Both the position numbers and the translations under genes were made by a program. From contig CP119325.1 in NCBI GenBank assembly GCA_029202525.1, positions 4,066,001-4,130,000 of the forward strand: a DNA stretch of 64,000 nt, read 5' to 3'. Shown here piece by piece: positions 32,820-41,692 of this stretch (position 1 is the first letter of the stretch; each line of letters opens with the position of its first letter). The DNA is from Candidatus Pseudomonas phytovorans (lineage in GTDB: Bacteria > Pseudomonadota > Gammaproteobacteria > Pseudomonadales > Pseudomonadaceae). Below the pieces are notes generated by a model. The model searched no databases and had not been told where the DNA came from. It was given only the letters and a program-made list of their open reading frames with translations.

Positions 32820-34136
32820 TCATGCCTGCTCAGTAGCTGCAGTCATCTCACCCGCCTCGACCTTGGCGCTGCCGATCGGCGCCTGCAGCAGCAGGAAGTA
32901 CGCCACCGCCGAGCATAACGCCACCCCCGCACTGATCATGAACGCCGTGGTGAACGAGCCCGAGTACTGGATGCTGAAGCCGGTCGCGATCGGCGCCACG
33001 GAGCCGGCAATGTAGCCGCCGAAGTTCTGGATCGAGCCAAACGAGGCCACGCGCGGGCTGTCTACGATGGTGTTGACGATCATCCAGGCAGTGGCGCTGG
33101 CCATATTGATGCTGAACAGTGCCAGGCACAGCAGGATGACGCAGCCGGTCAAGCCGGTGACGAATGACAGCGGCAAGGTGAACAGCGCCGCCAGCACCAG
33201 CCCGGTGATCACGCTGAACTTGCGGCTGCCGAGCACGGTCATGCCGCCCTTCACCAGCCTGTCGCAGAAGCGCCCGGCAACGATGGTACCCGCTGCACCA
33301 AAACCATAGGCCAGCGACACTACCCAGGCGGTCTTGTACAGGTCCAGGCCGTGTTCACGCTCGAAGTAACCCGGCAACCAGGTCAGGTGCAGCCACAGCA
33401 TGTAGATCACACCCATGAAGCCCAGCACCGCACCCCAGGTGCTGCGGTGCTTGAACAGGTCGAGCCAGCCGGCGAAGTACGAGGCCTTCGGCGCGTGCGC
33501 AGGGGCCGCCGGTACCTTGTGTTCACTTGGCAGCGGCTTGCCTTCGGCTGCCAGTTCCGCCAGGTACCGCGCCTTGCTCTTGTAGAACGTCAGCCAGCAC
33601 ACCGCCAGCACCACACCGATCACGCCGGTAATGATGAACATGCCGCGCCAGCCGAAGTTGACCATGAACAGCGTCAGCAACGGCGGCGCCAGGCACGGGC
33701 CAAGGCAGGTCGATGACCACACCACACCGGTCGGCGTGCCGCGTTCGTTGGCATCGACCCACTCCGACAGGGCTTTGGCCGCCGACGGGAACATAGGCGC
33801 CTCGCCAATCCCCAGCAGCACCCGCAGGCCCATGAAACCGGCAAAACTGTTGACCATGCCGAACGCCGCCTGGGCCACCGACCAACCCAGCAGCGAGGCG
33901 CCGAGGGCGACCTTGCTGCCCAGGCGGTCGATTATCATGCCCATTGGCAACTGGGCAAAGGCATAGGCAATGGAAAAGGCCGACAACAGAATGCCCATCT
34001 GCGACGGGCTGATCATCATGTCTTTCTGGATGGAGGTGTTGGCGATCGACAGCGCACTACGGTCCAGGTAGTTGACGATGCCGATCAGCAGCAGGAACAC
34101 AACGGTGATGCGCTGGTACTTCTTCATAGGGTTCAT
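32820..34136 (-). CDS. MFS sugar-acid transporter (ACS family, GudP/ExuT-like)
   Basis: A 438-residue, 12-helix major facilitator. TM1 FLLLIGIVNYLDRSALSIA with the NYLDR motif and the loop MGMIIDRLGSKVALG are hallmarks of the anion:cation symporter family (glucarate, galactonate, hexuronate transporters). It is the last gene of a leftward operon GarD/UxaA - Ldh - FAH - MFS and presumably imports the acid those enzymes degrade. Start ATG 34136 has AAGG; just upstream is an A-rich motif of the Crc/Hfq type. Confidence 0.9.
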   Translation of the reverse strand: MNPMKKYQRITVVFLLLIGIVNYLDRSALSIANTSIQKDMMISPSQMGILLSAFSIAYAFAQLPMGMIIDRLGSKVALGASLLGWSVAQAAFGMVNSFAGFMGLRVLLGIGEAPMFPSAAKALSEWVDANERGTPTGVVWSSTCLGPCLAPPLLTLFMVNFGWRGMFIITGVIGVVLAVCWLTFYKSKARYLAELAAEGKPLPSEHKVPAAPAHAPKASYFAGWLDLFKHRSTWGAVLGFMGVIYMLWLHLTWLPGYFEREHGLDLYKTAWVVSLAYGFGAAGTIVAGRFCDRLVKGGMTVLGSRKFSVITGLVLAALFTLPLSFVTGLTGCVILLCLALFSINMASATAWMIVNTIVDSPRVASFGSIQNFGGYIAGSVAPIATGFSIQYSGSFTTAFMISAGVALCSAVAYFLLLQAPIGSAKVEAGEMTAATEQA

Positions 34137-34146
34137 GTGTCGACCT

Positions 34147-34160
34147 TTATTATTATTGTT
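34147..34160 (-). promoter_or_regulatory. Crc/Hfq-type A-rich motif at MFS start
   Basis: AACAATAATAATAA on the minus strand repeats the AAN triplet pattern bound by Hfq-Crc and overlaps the Shine-Dalgarno region of the transporter gene. Confidence 0.6.
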
Positions 34161-34226
34161 GCCGCGCTGTCAGCGCTCTGGCGATCCATCGATGATGCTG
34201 CGCCCCTCCCTTGCGCAGCGTTTTGC

Positions 34227-35444
34227 TCAGGGCTGGCGTGCGGTGGCTGCGACCTCCAGCAGACCACGCCGGCCAAGGTTGTCGATCAGCGCCCGCAGCC
34301 CAAACGCCCATTGCGGCGCCTGGTCGCTGGTGGTCACGCGGTTGCACAGGGTACCCAGTAGCGGGTTGCTTATGGTTACCACGTCGCCCGGCTTGTGCGT
34401 AAAGCCATTGCCTGGCTGGTCCCGGTCCTGCTTGGGGGCAAACAGGGTGCCGAGGAACAGCACCATGCCGTCCGGGTACTGATGGTTTTCGTTGAGGGTT
34501 TGCTGCACAAGGTCTTGCGGGTCGCGGCTGATCTGGCGCATGGAACTGCGGCCAGACAGGACGAAACCGTCCTCGCCTTCAACGCGCAGGTCCACTTCGG
34601 CGTTGCGCACATCGTCGAGGCCGAAGCTTTCGTCAAACAGCCGCAGCAGCGGGCCCAGTGCGGTGGAGGCATTGTTGTCCTTGGCCTTGGACAGCAGCAA
34701 GGCGCTGCGCCCTTCGAAGTCGCGCAAGTTCACGTCGTTGCCGAGCATGGCGCCCTTGATGCTGCCATCGCTCGACACCGCCAGCACCACTTCCGGCTCC
34801 GGGTTGTTCCAGCTGGACTTGGGGTGGATACCGATATCGGCACCGTGGCCAACCGCGGACAGCGGCTGGGCCTTGGTGAACACTTCGGCATCCGGGCCAA
34901 TGCCCACCTCCAGGTATTGCGACCACAGCCCCTGCTCTACCAGCACCTTGCGCAGCGCTTCGGCCTGGGCCGAGCCGGGCACAATCTGCGACAGGTCAGC
35001 GCCAATTCGGCTGGCCAGGGTGTCACGGATGGCGTCGGCCTTGGCCGGGTCACCCTTGGCCTGCTCTTCCACTACACGTTCGAGCAAACTGGTGGCAAAG
35101 GTCACACCAGCGGCCTTCACCGCCTGCAGGTCGATGGGCGCCAGCAGCCATGGCTGACGCGGGTCGCGCTGGGCGGGGTCGCTGTTCTCCAGCAATACCG
35201 ATAACGCAACCAGCGGTTCGGCCAGCGGCAGGGCGCGCAGATAGGCCACCGGGTCGGTCACTTCCAGCAGAGCCGAAACAGTCGCCACGTGGGTGCTGAT
35301 ATCGTACACGGCGCCTGCCTTCACCAGCACCACCGCCGGCCCCTGGTCTGCCAGCCAGACCCGCCCTACCCAGCTGCCGCTTTCGAACACACTGGCATCC
35401 TGGCTCAGCGGCAGCGGTTGATTGGCGTTTGATCGATCAGTCAT
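34227..35444 (-). CDS. fumarylacetoacetate hydrolase-fold enzyme, 2-keto-3-deoxy sugar acid type
   Basis: A 405-residue FAH-superfamily protein with an N-terminal extension (WVGRVWLADQGPAVVLVKAG) and the FAH core: WNNPEPEVVLAVS, GAMLGNDVNLRDFEGRSALLLSKAKDNN and GMVLFLGTLFAP. The long form resembles 2-keto-3-deoxy-D-arabonate dehydratase-like (AraD1) proteins more than the 280-residue diketo acid hydrolases. It probably dehydrates or cleaves a 2-keto-3-deoxy acid from the neighbouring dehydratases. ATG at 35444 has AAGGG 8 nt before it; eight upstream codons were dropped. Confidence 0.85.
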   Translation of the reverse strand: MTDRSNANQPLPLSQDASVFESGSWVGRVWLADQGPAVVLVKAGAVYDISTHVATVSALLEVTDPVAYLRALPLAEPLVALSVLLENSDPAQRDPRQPWLLAPIDLQAVKAAGVTFATSLLERVVEEQAKGDPAKADAIRDTLASRIGADLSQIVPGSAQAEALRKVLVEQGLWSQYLEVGIGPDAEVFTKAQPLSAVGHGADIGIHPKSSWNNPEPEVVLAVSSDGSIKGAMLGNDVNLRDFEGRSALLLSKAKDNNASTALGPLLRLFDESFGLDDVRNAEVDLRVEGEDGFVLSGRSSMRQISRDPQDLVQQTLNENHQYPDGMVLFLGTLFAPKQDRDQPGNGFTHKPGDVVTISNPLLGTLCNRVTTSDQAPQWAFGLRALIDNLGRRGLLEVAATARQP

Positions 35445-35464
35445 CTGAATACCCTTACTGTGCA

Positions 35465-36523
35465 TCATTGGGAAAGTGCCGGCAGTTGTAGTTGGTCGGC
35501 CAGGCGATCAAGCTCGGCCACCAGCGGTGGCGAGAGGCTCACGCCCTGCTCCAGGGCCTGGCGGCGCAGGGCAAGGCCAGCCTGCCCAGGCAAGCGCACC
35601 GGGCGCTCGGGGTCGAGCGGGCGGCTGGCGAGTACCATTCGGCCCAGGAAGCTGGTTTCGTCGGTGAGCGCTTGCAGGCCGCCGAAGAAGCGCGGGTCGA
35701 TGACCATGGCAGTGGCCGAGGCACCCCACTGCTCAGGTGCATCCTTGCGCCCATGACCGGCCAGGCCCGAAGTCAGGGCCTCCACCAGCAGCGCCAGGGC
35801 GAAGCCTTTGTGGCCAAAGCCCTGGCCACCGAGCGGCAGGATGCTGCCTTGCGGGCGGGTAAAGAAATCGCCAGGGTCGTCGCTCAGTTGCCCGTCATTG
35901 CTCACCAGTACCGGATGCGCCAAACGGCTGCCGGCATCGCGGCATTGGCCAACCAGCCCGAGGGTAACGGTGGACATGCTCACGTCCAGCAAGATCGGCT
36001 CGCCTTGGGTCGGGATGCCAGCCGCAATCGGGTTCGGTGTGTAGATCGGGTCGATGCCGCCATGGGCACAGACCAGCCCTACCGAGGGGTCCGACGAGTA
36101 GACCATGGCCACCAGGCCCTGGTCGGTATAGGGTTTGAGATAGGCTGCCAGGCAGCCAATGTGTGAAGCACGGCGCACCACCGCAATGCCGATGCCCTGC
36201 GCAGTCGCACCTTTTGCCGCACAGTCCAGGGCACGGCTGACGCAATAAGGCCCCAACAGGTAATGGCCATCGAACAGGCTGGAGATGCCACTGTCCGACA
36301 CCTGCTCCAGCGCCCGTGCACGGGCCTTGACCTTTCCTTCCAGCATGCCGCCGATGTAGCGGCTGACCAGGTTCAGGCCGTGGGTGCGGTGCCCGAGCAG
36401 TTCACCTTCGAGCAGTACTCGGGTCACCACCTGGGCGACCTCGGCGTCGGCACCGGCTTTTTCGAACAGCTGCTCGACAAAGGTGGTGAGCGCTTGCACG
36501 GTGTAATGTGTGGTTTGGGTCAT
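35465..36523 (-). CDS. malate/L-lactate dehydrogenase (LDH2/YlbC) family oxidoreductase
   Basis: A 352-residue NAD(P)-dependent dehydrogenase of the Ldh2 family (L-sulfolactate, ureidoglycolate, delta1-piperideine-2-carboxylate reductase group). Visible: GHRTHGLNLVSRYIGG near the N-terminus with the catalytic His, GIAVVRRASHIGCLAAY, YTPNPIAAGIP and FGHKGFALALLVEAL. ATG at 36523 lies in an A-rich Crc-type motif; the longer frame has no homology. It lies between a GarD/UxaA dehydratase and an FAH-fold enzyme, so it likely oxidises or reduces a keto acid of that pathway. Confidence 0.88.
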   Translation of the reverse strand: MTQTTHYTVQALTTFVEQLFEKAGADAEVAQVVTRVLLEGELLGHRTHGLNLVSRYIGGMLEGKVKARARALEQVSDSGISSLFDGHYLLGPYCVSRALDCAAKGATAQGIGIAVVRRASHIGCLAAYLKPYTDQGLVAMVYSSDPSVGLVCAHGGIDPIYTPNPIAAGIPTQGEPILLDVSMSTVTLGLVGQCRDAGSRLAHPVLVSNDGQLSDDPGDFFTRPQGSILPLGGQGFGHKGFALALLVEALTSGLAGHGRKDAPEQWGASATAMVIDPRFFGGLQALTDETSFLGRMVLASRPLDPERPVRLPGQAGLALRRQALEQGVSLSPPLVAELDRLADQLQLPALSQ

Positions 36524-36532
36524 TGTTGTTTT
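36523..36532 (-). promoter_or_regulatory. Crc/Hfq-type A-rich motif at Ldh-family gene start
   Basis: AAAACAACAA abuts the ATG on the minus strand and matches the AANAANAA pattern. Confidence 0.5.
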
Positions 36533-36558
36533 CTCGTAAGCGGTACGGGAGCGGTCAA

Positions 36559-38100
36559 TCAGGTCACTGCGCCGATCTGCCAGGGCACAAACTCGTTCTG
36601 GCCATACCCGTGCTGTTCGCTCTTGCTGCGTTCTCCTGAAGCAATACACAGCATCTGTTCGAAGATGTACGCGCCACGCTCCTCGATACTGGTGGAACCG
36701 TCGGCAATGCCGCCGCAATTGACGTCCATGTCCTCTTGCTGGTGTTCGAACACACGGTTGTTGGTGGCCAGCTTGATCGACGGTGCCGGGGCACAGCCGT
36801 AAGCCGAGCCGCGCCCGGTGGTGAAGGCGATCAGGGTTGCCCCGCCGGCCACCTGGCCAGTGGCCGAGACCGGGTCGTAGCCGGGGGTGTCCATGAACAC
36901 CAGGCCCTGGGCACGCACGGCTTCGGCGTACTGGTACACATCGACCAGGTTGCTGGAGCCCGCCTTGGCCACGGCACCCAGAGACTTTTCAAGGATGGTG
37001 GTCAGGCCCCCGGCCTTGTTGCCGGCCGAAGGGTTGTTATTCAGTTCAGCGTTCATGCGCTGGCAGTAGTCTTCCCACCAGCGGATGCGCGCCACCAGTT
37101 TTTCGCCGACCTCTCGGCTGACCGCGCGACGGGTCAGCAAATGCTCGGCACCATAGATTTCCGGGGTCTCGGACAGAATCGCGGTACCACCGGCCGCCAC
37201 CAGGCGATCTACGGCGTTGCCCAGTGCCGGGTTGGCGGTAATGCCGGAGTAGCCATCGGAGCCGCCGCATTGCAGGCCGACTACCAGATGCCGTGCGCTG
37301 ACCGGTTGGCGCTGCACATGGTTGGCCTCGGCCAGCAGGCTCTTGACCTGCTCGATGCCGGCAGCGATGGTTTTCGAGGTGCCGCCGATGCCCTGTATGG
37401 TGAAGGCGCGTAGCTGCGCACTGGCTTGCAGGCCCTGGGTTTCCAGCAGGCTCTCGATCTGGTTGGTTTCGCAGCCCAGCCCAATGATCAGTACAGCAGC
37501 AAAGTTGGGGTGCACGGCGTACCCGGCCAGGGTGCGGCGCAGCAGGCCAAGAGCTTCGCCGCTGGGGTCCACAGCGCAGCCAGCACCGTGGGTCAAGGCC
37601 ACCACGCCGTCGATATTCGGGTAGTCGGCAAGCACCTCAGGGTGTATATCACGGCGAAAATGGTCCGCCACCGCCCGGGCCACGGTCGCCGAGCAGTTCA
37701 CCGAGGTGAGAATGCCAATGTAGTTTCGGGTGGCAACCCGCCCATCGGCGCGCACGATGCCCTGGAACTGCGCTTCGCTGCCAGGCTGGCTGCGCGTGTC
37801 GACACCAAAGGCATAGTCACGGGCAAAATCACCCATCTGTACGTTGTGCACATGCACGTGATCACCGGCATCAATGGCCTGCGACGCGAAACCGATAATT
37901 TGCCCATAACGGCGCAACGGCTGGCCCGGTTCCACACGTTCGGTTGCGAGCTTGTGGCCCGAGGGAATCGGCTGGCGCACGGTAATCGCCTGGGCATCCA
38001 GATGCAGGCCTTGCGGCAAGGCCTGGCGGGCGATAAGCACGTTGTCCAGCGGGTTGAGGCGGATGACGGCAAGGTCACCGGACTTGGCAATCAGTTGCAT
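36559..38100 (-). CDS. galactarate/altronate dehydratase family (GarD/UxaA, SAF-fused)
   Basis: A 513-residue Fe-dependent sugar-acid dehydratase. An N-terminal SAF domain (residues about 10-90, NVLIARQALPQG and GHKLATERVEPGQPLRRYGQIIG) is joined to the UxaA catalytic domain with NYIGILTSVNCSATVA, ALTHGAGCAVD, QCGGSDGYSGITANPALG and NCGGIADG. Both galactarate and altronate dehydratases share this layout, so the exact substrate is open. It is the first gene of the leftward operon. GAGAGG precedes the start, and an AACAAGAA motif lies 28 nt upstream. Confidence 0.9.
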   Translation of the reverse strand: MQLIAKSGDLAVIRLNPLDNVLIARQALPQGLHLDAQAITVRQPIPSGHKLATERVEPGQPLRRYGQIIGFASQAIDAGDHVHVHNVQMGDFARDYAFGVDTRSQPGSEAQFQGIVRADGRVATRNYIGILTSVNCSATVARAVADHFRRDIHPEVLADYPNIDGVVALTHGAGCAVDPSGEALGLLRRTLAGYAVHPNFAAVLIIGLGCETNQIESLLETQGLQASAQLRAFTIQGIGGTSKTIAAGIEQVKSLLAEANHVQRQPVSARHLVVGLQCGGSDGYSGITANPALGNAVDRLVAAGGTAILSETPEIYGAEHLLTRRAVSREVGEKLVARIRWWEDYCQRMNAELNNNPSAGNKAGGLTTILEKSLGAVAKAGSSNLVDVYQYAEAVRAQGLVFMDTPGYDPVSATGQVAGGATLIAFTTGRGSAYGCAPAPSIKLATNNRVFEHQQEDMDVNCGGIADGSTSIEERGAYIFEQMLCIASGERSKSEQHGYGQNEFVPWQIGAVT

Positions 38101-38284
38101 GGGACCTCTCAGGGCGGTGCGGCTGGCTTCTTGTTATGGCTGTTGCCACTGTAAGAAGCCTTGCGCTGCATTCCCAATGAGATGATCCGATCAAGCGATA
38201 ACCTGGCGTTATCGCAACCTGGTTTCGATGTGCGATTTTCAATTGCCTGTAAGACCGACAGGGCTGCGAAGCGGCCCGCGTTTT

Positions 38285-39238
38285 CTAACCCTGCACTGTC
38301 CTGCGAGTCTGCGCACCCTCCAGCAGGATCTCGACAAACGCCCGGGCCGAAGCGCTCAGCGGTTCATCCTTGCGGGTGACCACGCCATACTCCAGCGCCG
38401 GTACATGCAACGAGCTGCGCAGCTCCTTGAACTGCCCGCTGGCCAACTGCGCGGCAACCATCGAGCGCGGCAACATGGCAATCATCGGCGCCGATTGCAG
38501 CAGTTGCAGGAACATCGGCATGGAGATGGTTTCCACGCTGTCCACAGGCGTGGCAATACCGGCTACCCGAAACGCCTGCTCCAGGCGATTGCGGATCGGC
38601 GTGCCCACCGGGTACAGCACCCATGGCCAATCGCCCAACGCTTCAAGCGGCGTGCTGTCCAGCTGGTTGAGCGGGTGTTCGCTGTTGACCACCAGGCTGA
38701 ACGGTTCGGGCTCCAGAGGCTGGAAGTCGAACAGCTGGCTGAAGCGCTCTTCGGTGAAGCGGCCAATCATGATGTCCAGCTTGTTCTGCTCAAGCATGGT
38801 CAGCAGGTGGTCACTGGAGTGCTCCACCACTTCGATCGACAGCAGCGGGCTGCGCGCCTTGATCGCAGCGATGGCCTGCGGCAGTACCAGTGCCGTAGCG
38901 GCAAAGATCCCGCCAACGCGGATAAAGCCGTGCCCGCCGTTGCGCAGGCGGTTGACCTGATCGACGAACTGCTGCGACTCGGCCAACGCATTCTGGGCGT
39001 AACGCACTACGTACTCACCCAGTTCAGTCGGCGGCATGCTGCGTGGCAGGCGCTCGAACAGTGCGAAGCCGAACTGCTCCTCAAGGTCACGCAGCATCTT
39101 GCTCAGGGCCGGCTGGCTGAGGTTCATGCGCGTGGCAGTGGCATGCATGTTACGCGTGCGTGCCAACGTATCGATCAGCACCAGGTGCTTGTAGCGGATC
39201 CAGTTGCAAAAGCTGGAATGTGTCATGTCCGGCGGCAT
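38285..39238 (-). CDS. LysR-family regulator of sugar-acid cluster
   Basis: A 317-residue LTTR. HTH at about residues 18-76 (ARTRNMHATATRMNLSQPALSKMLRDLE), with the effector domain opening GFIRVGGIFAATALVLP. The HTH and FERLPRSMPPTELGEYVVRYAQ place it in the GbpR/CatR-like subgroup. ATG 39238 was chosen over an adjacent TTG and a later ATG at 39226. It lies 12 bp after another LysR gene on the same strand and upstream of the dehydratase operon in the same direction. Confidence 0.88.
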   Translation of the reverse strand: MPPDMTHSSFCNWIRYKHLVLIDTLARTRNMHATATRMNLSQPALSKMLRDLEEQFGFALFERLPRSMPPTELGEYVVRYAQNALAESQQFVDQVNRLRNGGHGFIRVGGIFAATALVLPQAIAAIKARSPLLSIEVVEHSSDHLLTMLEQNKLDIMIGRFTEERFSQLFDFQPLEPEPFSLVVNSEHPLNQLDSTPLEALGDWPWVLYPVGTPIRNRLEQAFRVAGIATPVDSVETISMPMFLQLLQSAPMIAMLPRSMVAAQLASGQFKELRSSLHVPALEYGVVTRKDEPLSASARAFVEILLEGAQTRRTVQG

Positions 39239-39250
39239 CAACGCAGGGCC

Positions 39251-40213
39251 TCAAACAGGAGAAAGTTGTTGTGCCCGCAGGTAGCGCAGCAAGGTATCGA
39301 GGGCAACCGAGTTGGGCCGCGAACGCAAGGTCAGCACGCCCAGGTTGGCCATGGTAAGCGGCAGCTCTACCGGCAGCACGGCAACCATGCCATAGCGGGC
39401 ATAATGCTCGGCCACGTCATTGGGTACCACCGCTATCATTTCGGAAGCTTCGAGCATGGCCGTGGTGGCCAGGATCGACGCGGTTTCAACGATGTCCAGT
39501 GACTGCACCATGCCCCCGGCCTGCAGCGCACTTTCAACCCGGCGGCGCATCGGGCTACCGATGGGGTGCAAGATCCAGGTCAGGGCCACCAGGTCGGCCA
39601 ACTGCAACCCGGTCGCCGCTGCCAAAGGGTGCCCCGCGCGGGCGATCACGCGCATCTGCTCACCGCCTTCAAACAGTTCGATGTTCAGGTCCTGGCTGTC
39701 GCTCTGGTCTGGCAGGCGGCCTACGACCATGTCGAAGTCGCCGCGCAGCAGTGCGGGCAGCAAGGTATCGCTGGTACCCACTTCCAGCGAGATACGGACC
39801 TTGGGGTGGTCACGCTTGTAAGCCAGTACCGCCTTGGTCAGCACCCCCGGTACCGGGCCCATGACACTGCCCACCCGCACCAGGCCCAACGCTCCGCGCG
39901 CCAGTTCGGCGATTTGTGCCTGGGCATGCTCGAACTCATGCAGCGCGTTCTGCGCATAGCGGATCATCACCTCGCCGTACAGCGTTGCTTGCATCCCCCG
40001 CGGCAAGCGCTCGAACAATCGCACGCCCAGGCGTTCCTCAAGCTGCTGCAGCAACAGGCTGGCTGCCGGTTGCGTGGTGTGCATCGCCGCAGCAGCGCGG
40101 CGCAGGTTGCCGAACTCGCCCAGGGCATTGAGCAGCGTGATCTGGCGGCTGGAGATCTTCAATGCGCCAAGGCTGGCAGGCGCCTGGGTAGTGTCGAGTG
40201 GCAAGCGAGACAT
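39251..40213 (-). CDS. LysR-family regulator, divergent from L-fuconate-type dehydratase
   Basis: A 320-residue LTTR. HTH about residues 20-80 (GEFGNLRRAAAAMHTTQPAASLLLQQLE), then FERLPRGMQATLYGEVMIRYAQNAL and the effector domain from about residue 105. It belongs to the same subgroup as the LysR that follows it 12 bp later, so the pair may come from duplication. It is divergent from the fuconate dehydratase gene with a 101-bp gap, the classic layout for direct control. Confidence 0.9.
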   Translation of the reverse strand: MSRLPLDTTQAPASLGALKISSRQITLLNALGEFGNLRRAAAAMHTTQPAASLLLQQLEERLGVRLFERLPRGMQATLYGEVMIRYAQNALHEFEHAQAQIAELARGALGLVRVGSVMGPVPGVLTKAVLAYKRDHPKVRISLEVGTSDTLLPALLRGDFDMVVGRLPDQSDSQDLNIELFEGGEQMRVIARAGHPLAAATGLQLADLVALTWILHPIGSPMRRRVESALQAGGMVQSLDIVETASILATTAMLEASEMIAVVPNDVAEHYARYGMVAVLPVELPLTMANLGVLTLRSRPNSVALDTLLRYLRAQQLSPV

Positions 40214-40314
40214 ATCGAATCCGGTATCGCTGATTAAGAATTGGCGATTATGCCTGTATCGCTCGACAACCTACAGTCAGGTCTCCCAGCGCTTGAGCAG
40301 AACAAGAGTCGACC

Positions 40315-41628
40315 ATGAGCATACGTATTACCCACCTGAGCGTTCGCGACATTCGTTTTCCTACCTCGCTGTCGCTGGATGGCTCCGACGCCATGAACAG
40401 CGCACCTGACTATTCGGCAGCCTACGTGGTGCTGCACACCGACGCTGGGGCCCTCGAGGGCCACGGCCTGACGTTCACCATTGGCCGCGGCAACGAGATC
40501 TGCGCAGCAGCGGTGCAGTCGCTGGCACCCTTGATCGTCGGCCTTAGCCTTGAAGAGATCACCGCCGACATGGGCGGTTTCTGGCACCGTTTTACCGTCA
40601 GCGACAGCCAACTGCGCTGGCTGGGCCCGGAGAAAGGCGTGATCCACCTGGCCACGGCGGCCATCATCAACGCAGTGTGGGACCTTTGGGCCAAGCACGA
40701 AGGCAAACCGGTGTGGAAACTGCTGGCCGACATGACGCCTGAACAGTTGGTAGGCTGCCTGGACTTCAGCTACGTGACCGACGTGCTTACCCCCGAGGAA
40801 GCCATCGCCCTGCTGCGCCGCCAGGCCCCGGGCAAGGCCAAGCGTGAGGCGCAGATGCTGCGTGAAGGTTACCCCGGCTATACCACCGCGCCAGGCTGGT
40901 TGGGTTACAGCGAAGAGAAAATGCGCAAACTGGCCCGCGAGGCCGTGGAAGATGGCTGGACCCACATCAAGCAGAAGATCGGTGCCGACCTGGAAGAAGA
41001 CATCCGCCGCGCCAGCATCCTGCGCGACGAAATCGGCTGGGAGCGCACCCTGATGATGGATGCCAATCAGGTATGGGGCGTGGAGGAGTCGGTCGCCAAC
41101 ATGCGCCGCCTGGCCGCCTTCGAACCGCTGTGGATCGAAGAACCGACCAGCCCGGACGACATCCTCGGCCACGCCACCATTCGCCAGCGCATCGCGCCGA
41201 TCGGTGTTGCCACCGGTGAACATTGCCACAACCGGGTCATGTTCAAGCAGATGTTCCAGGCCGGTGCGCTGGATTTCTGCCAGCTGGACGCCGCGCGCCT
41301 GGGTGGCCTGAACGAGGTGCTGATCGTGCTGCTGATGGCGGCCAAATATGACGTGCCGGTGTGCCCGCACGGCGGCGGCGTCGGGCTGTGCGAATATGTG
41401 CAGAACATCGCCCTGTTCGACTACATCGCAGTGTCTGCCTCGCTGCACAACCGGGTACTGGAGTACGTCGACCACCTGCATGAGCACTTCATCGACCCGG
41501 TGGTGATCCGCCGTGGGCGCTACATGCCACCGCAACGCCCAGGCTACAGCATCGAAATGCATGCCGAGACCCTGGAGCGCTATCAGTACCCCAACGGCGC
41601 AGTGTGGCTCGATATCAACCGTTCCTGA
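40315..41628 (+). CDS. fucD: L-fuconate dehydratase (enolase superfamily)
   Basis: A 437-residue mandelate-racemase-type dehydratase. It is strikingly like characterised Xanthomonas L-fuconate dehydratase: DVRFPTS-like DIRFPTSLSLDGSDAMN, PDYSAAYVVL, FTIGRGNE, SDSQLRWLGPEKGV and GYPGYTTAPGWLGYS. Catalytic lysines lie in HIKQKIG (about residues 219 and 221), metal ligands in MMDANQVW, IEEPTSPDD and ATGEHCHN, and the catalytic His in CPHGGGVGLCE. It converts L-fuconate (or an epimer) to 2-keto-3-deoxy-L-fuconate. An MFS transporter follows 64 bp later. Confidence 0.9.
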   Translation: MSIRITHLSVRDIRFPTSLSLDGSDAMNSAPDYSAAYVVLHTDAGALEGHGLTFTIGRGNEICAAAVQSLAPLIVGLSLEEITADMGGFWHRFTVSDSQLRWLGPEKGVIHLATAAIINAVWDLWAKHEGKPVWKLLADMTPEQLVGCLDFSYVTDVLTPEEAIALLRRQAPGKAKREAQMLREGYPGYTTAPGWLGYSEEKMRKLAREAVEDGWTHIKQKIGADLEEDIRRASILRDEIGWERTLMMDANQVWGVEESVANMRRLAAFEPLWIEEPTSPDDILGHATIRQRIAPIGVATGEHCHNRVMFKQMFQAGALDFCQLDAARLGGLNEVLIVLLMAAKYDVPVCPHGGGVGLCEYVQNIALFDYIAVSASLHNRVLEYVDHLHEHFIDPVVIRRGRYMPPQRPGYSIEMHAETLERYQYPNGAVWLDINRS

Positions 41629-41692
41629 CCAACAGGCCTGGGTGTGCCCCTCCAGCGGCACACCGCCAGCACTTTTCATGGGGAAAAAAACA

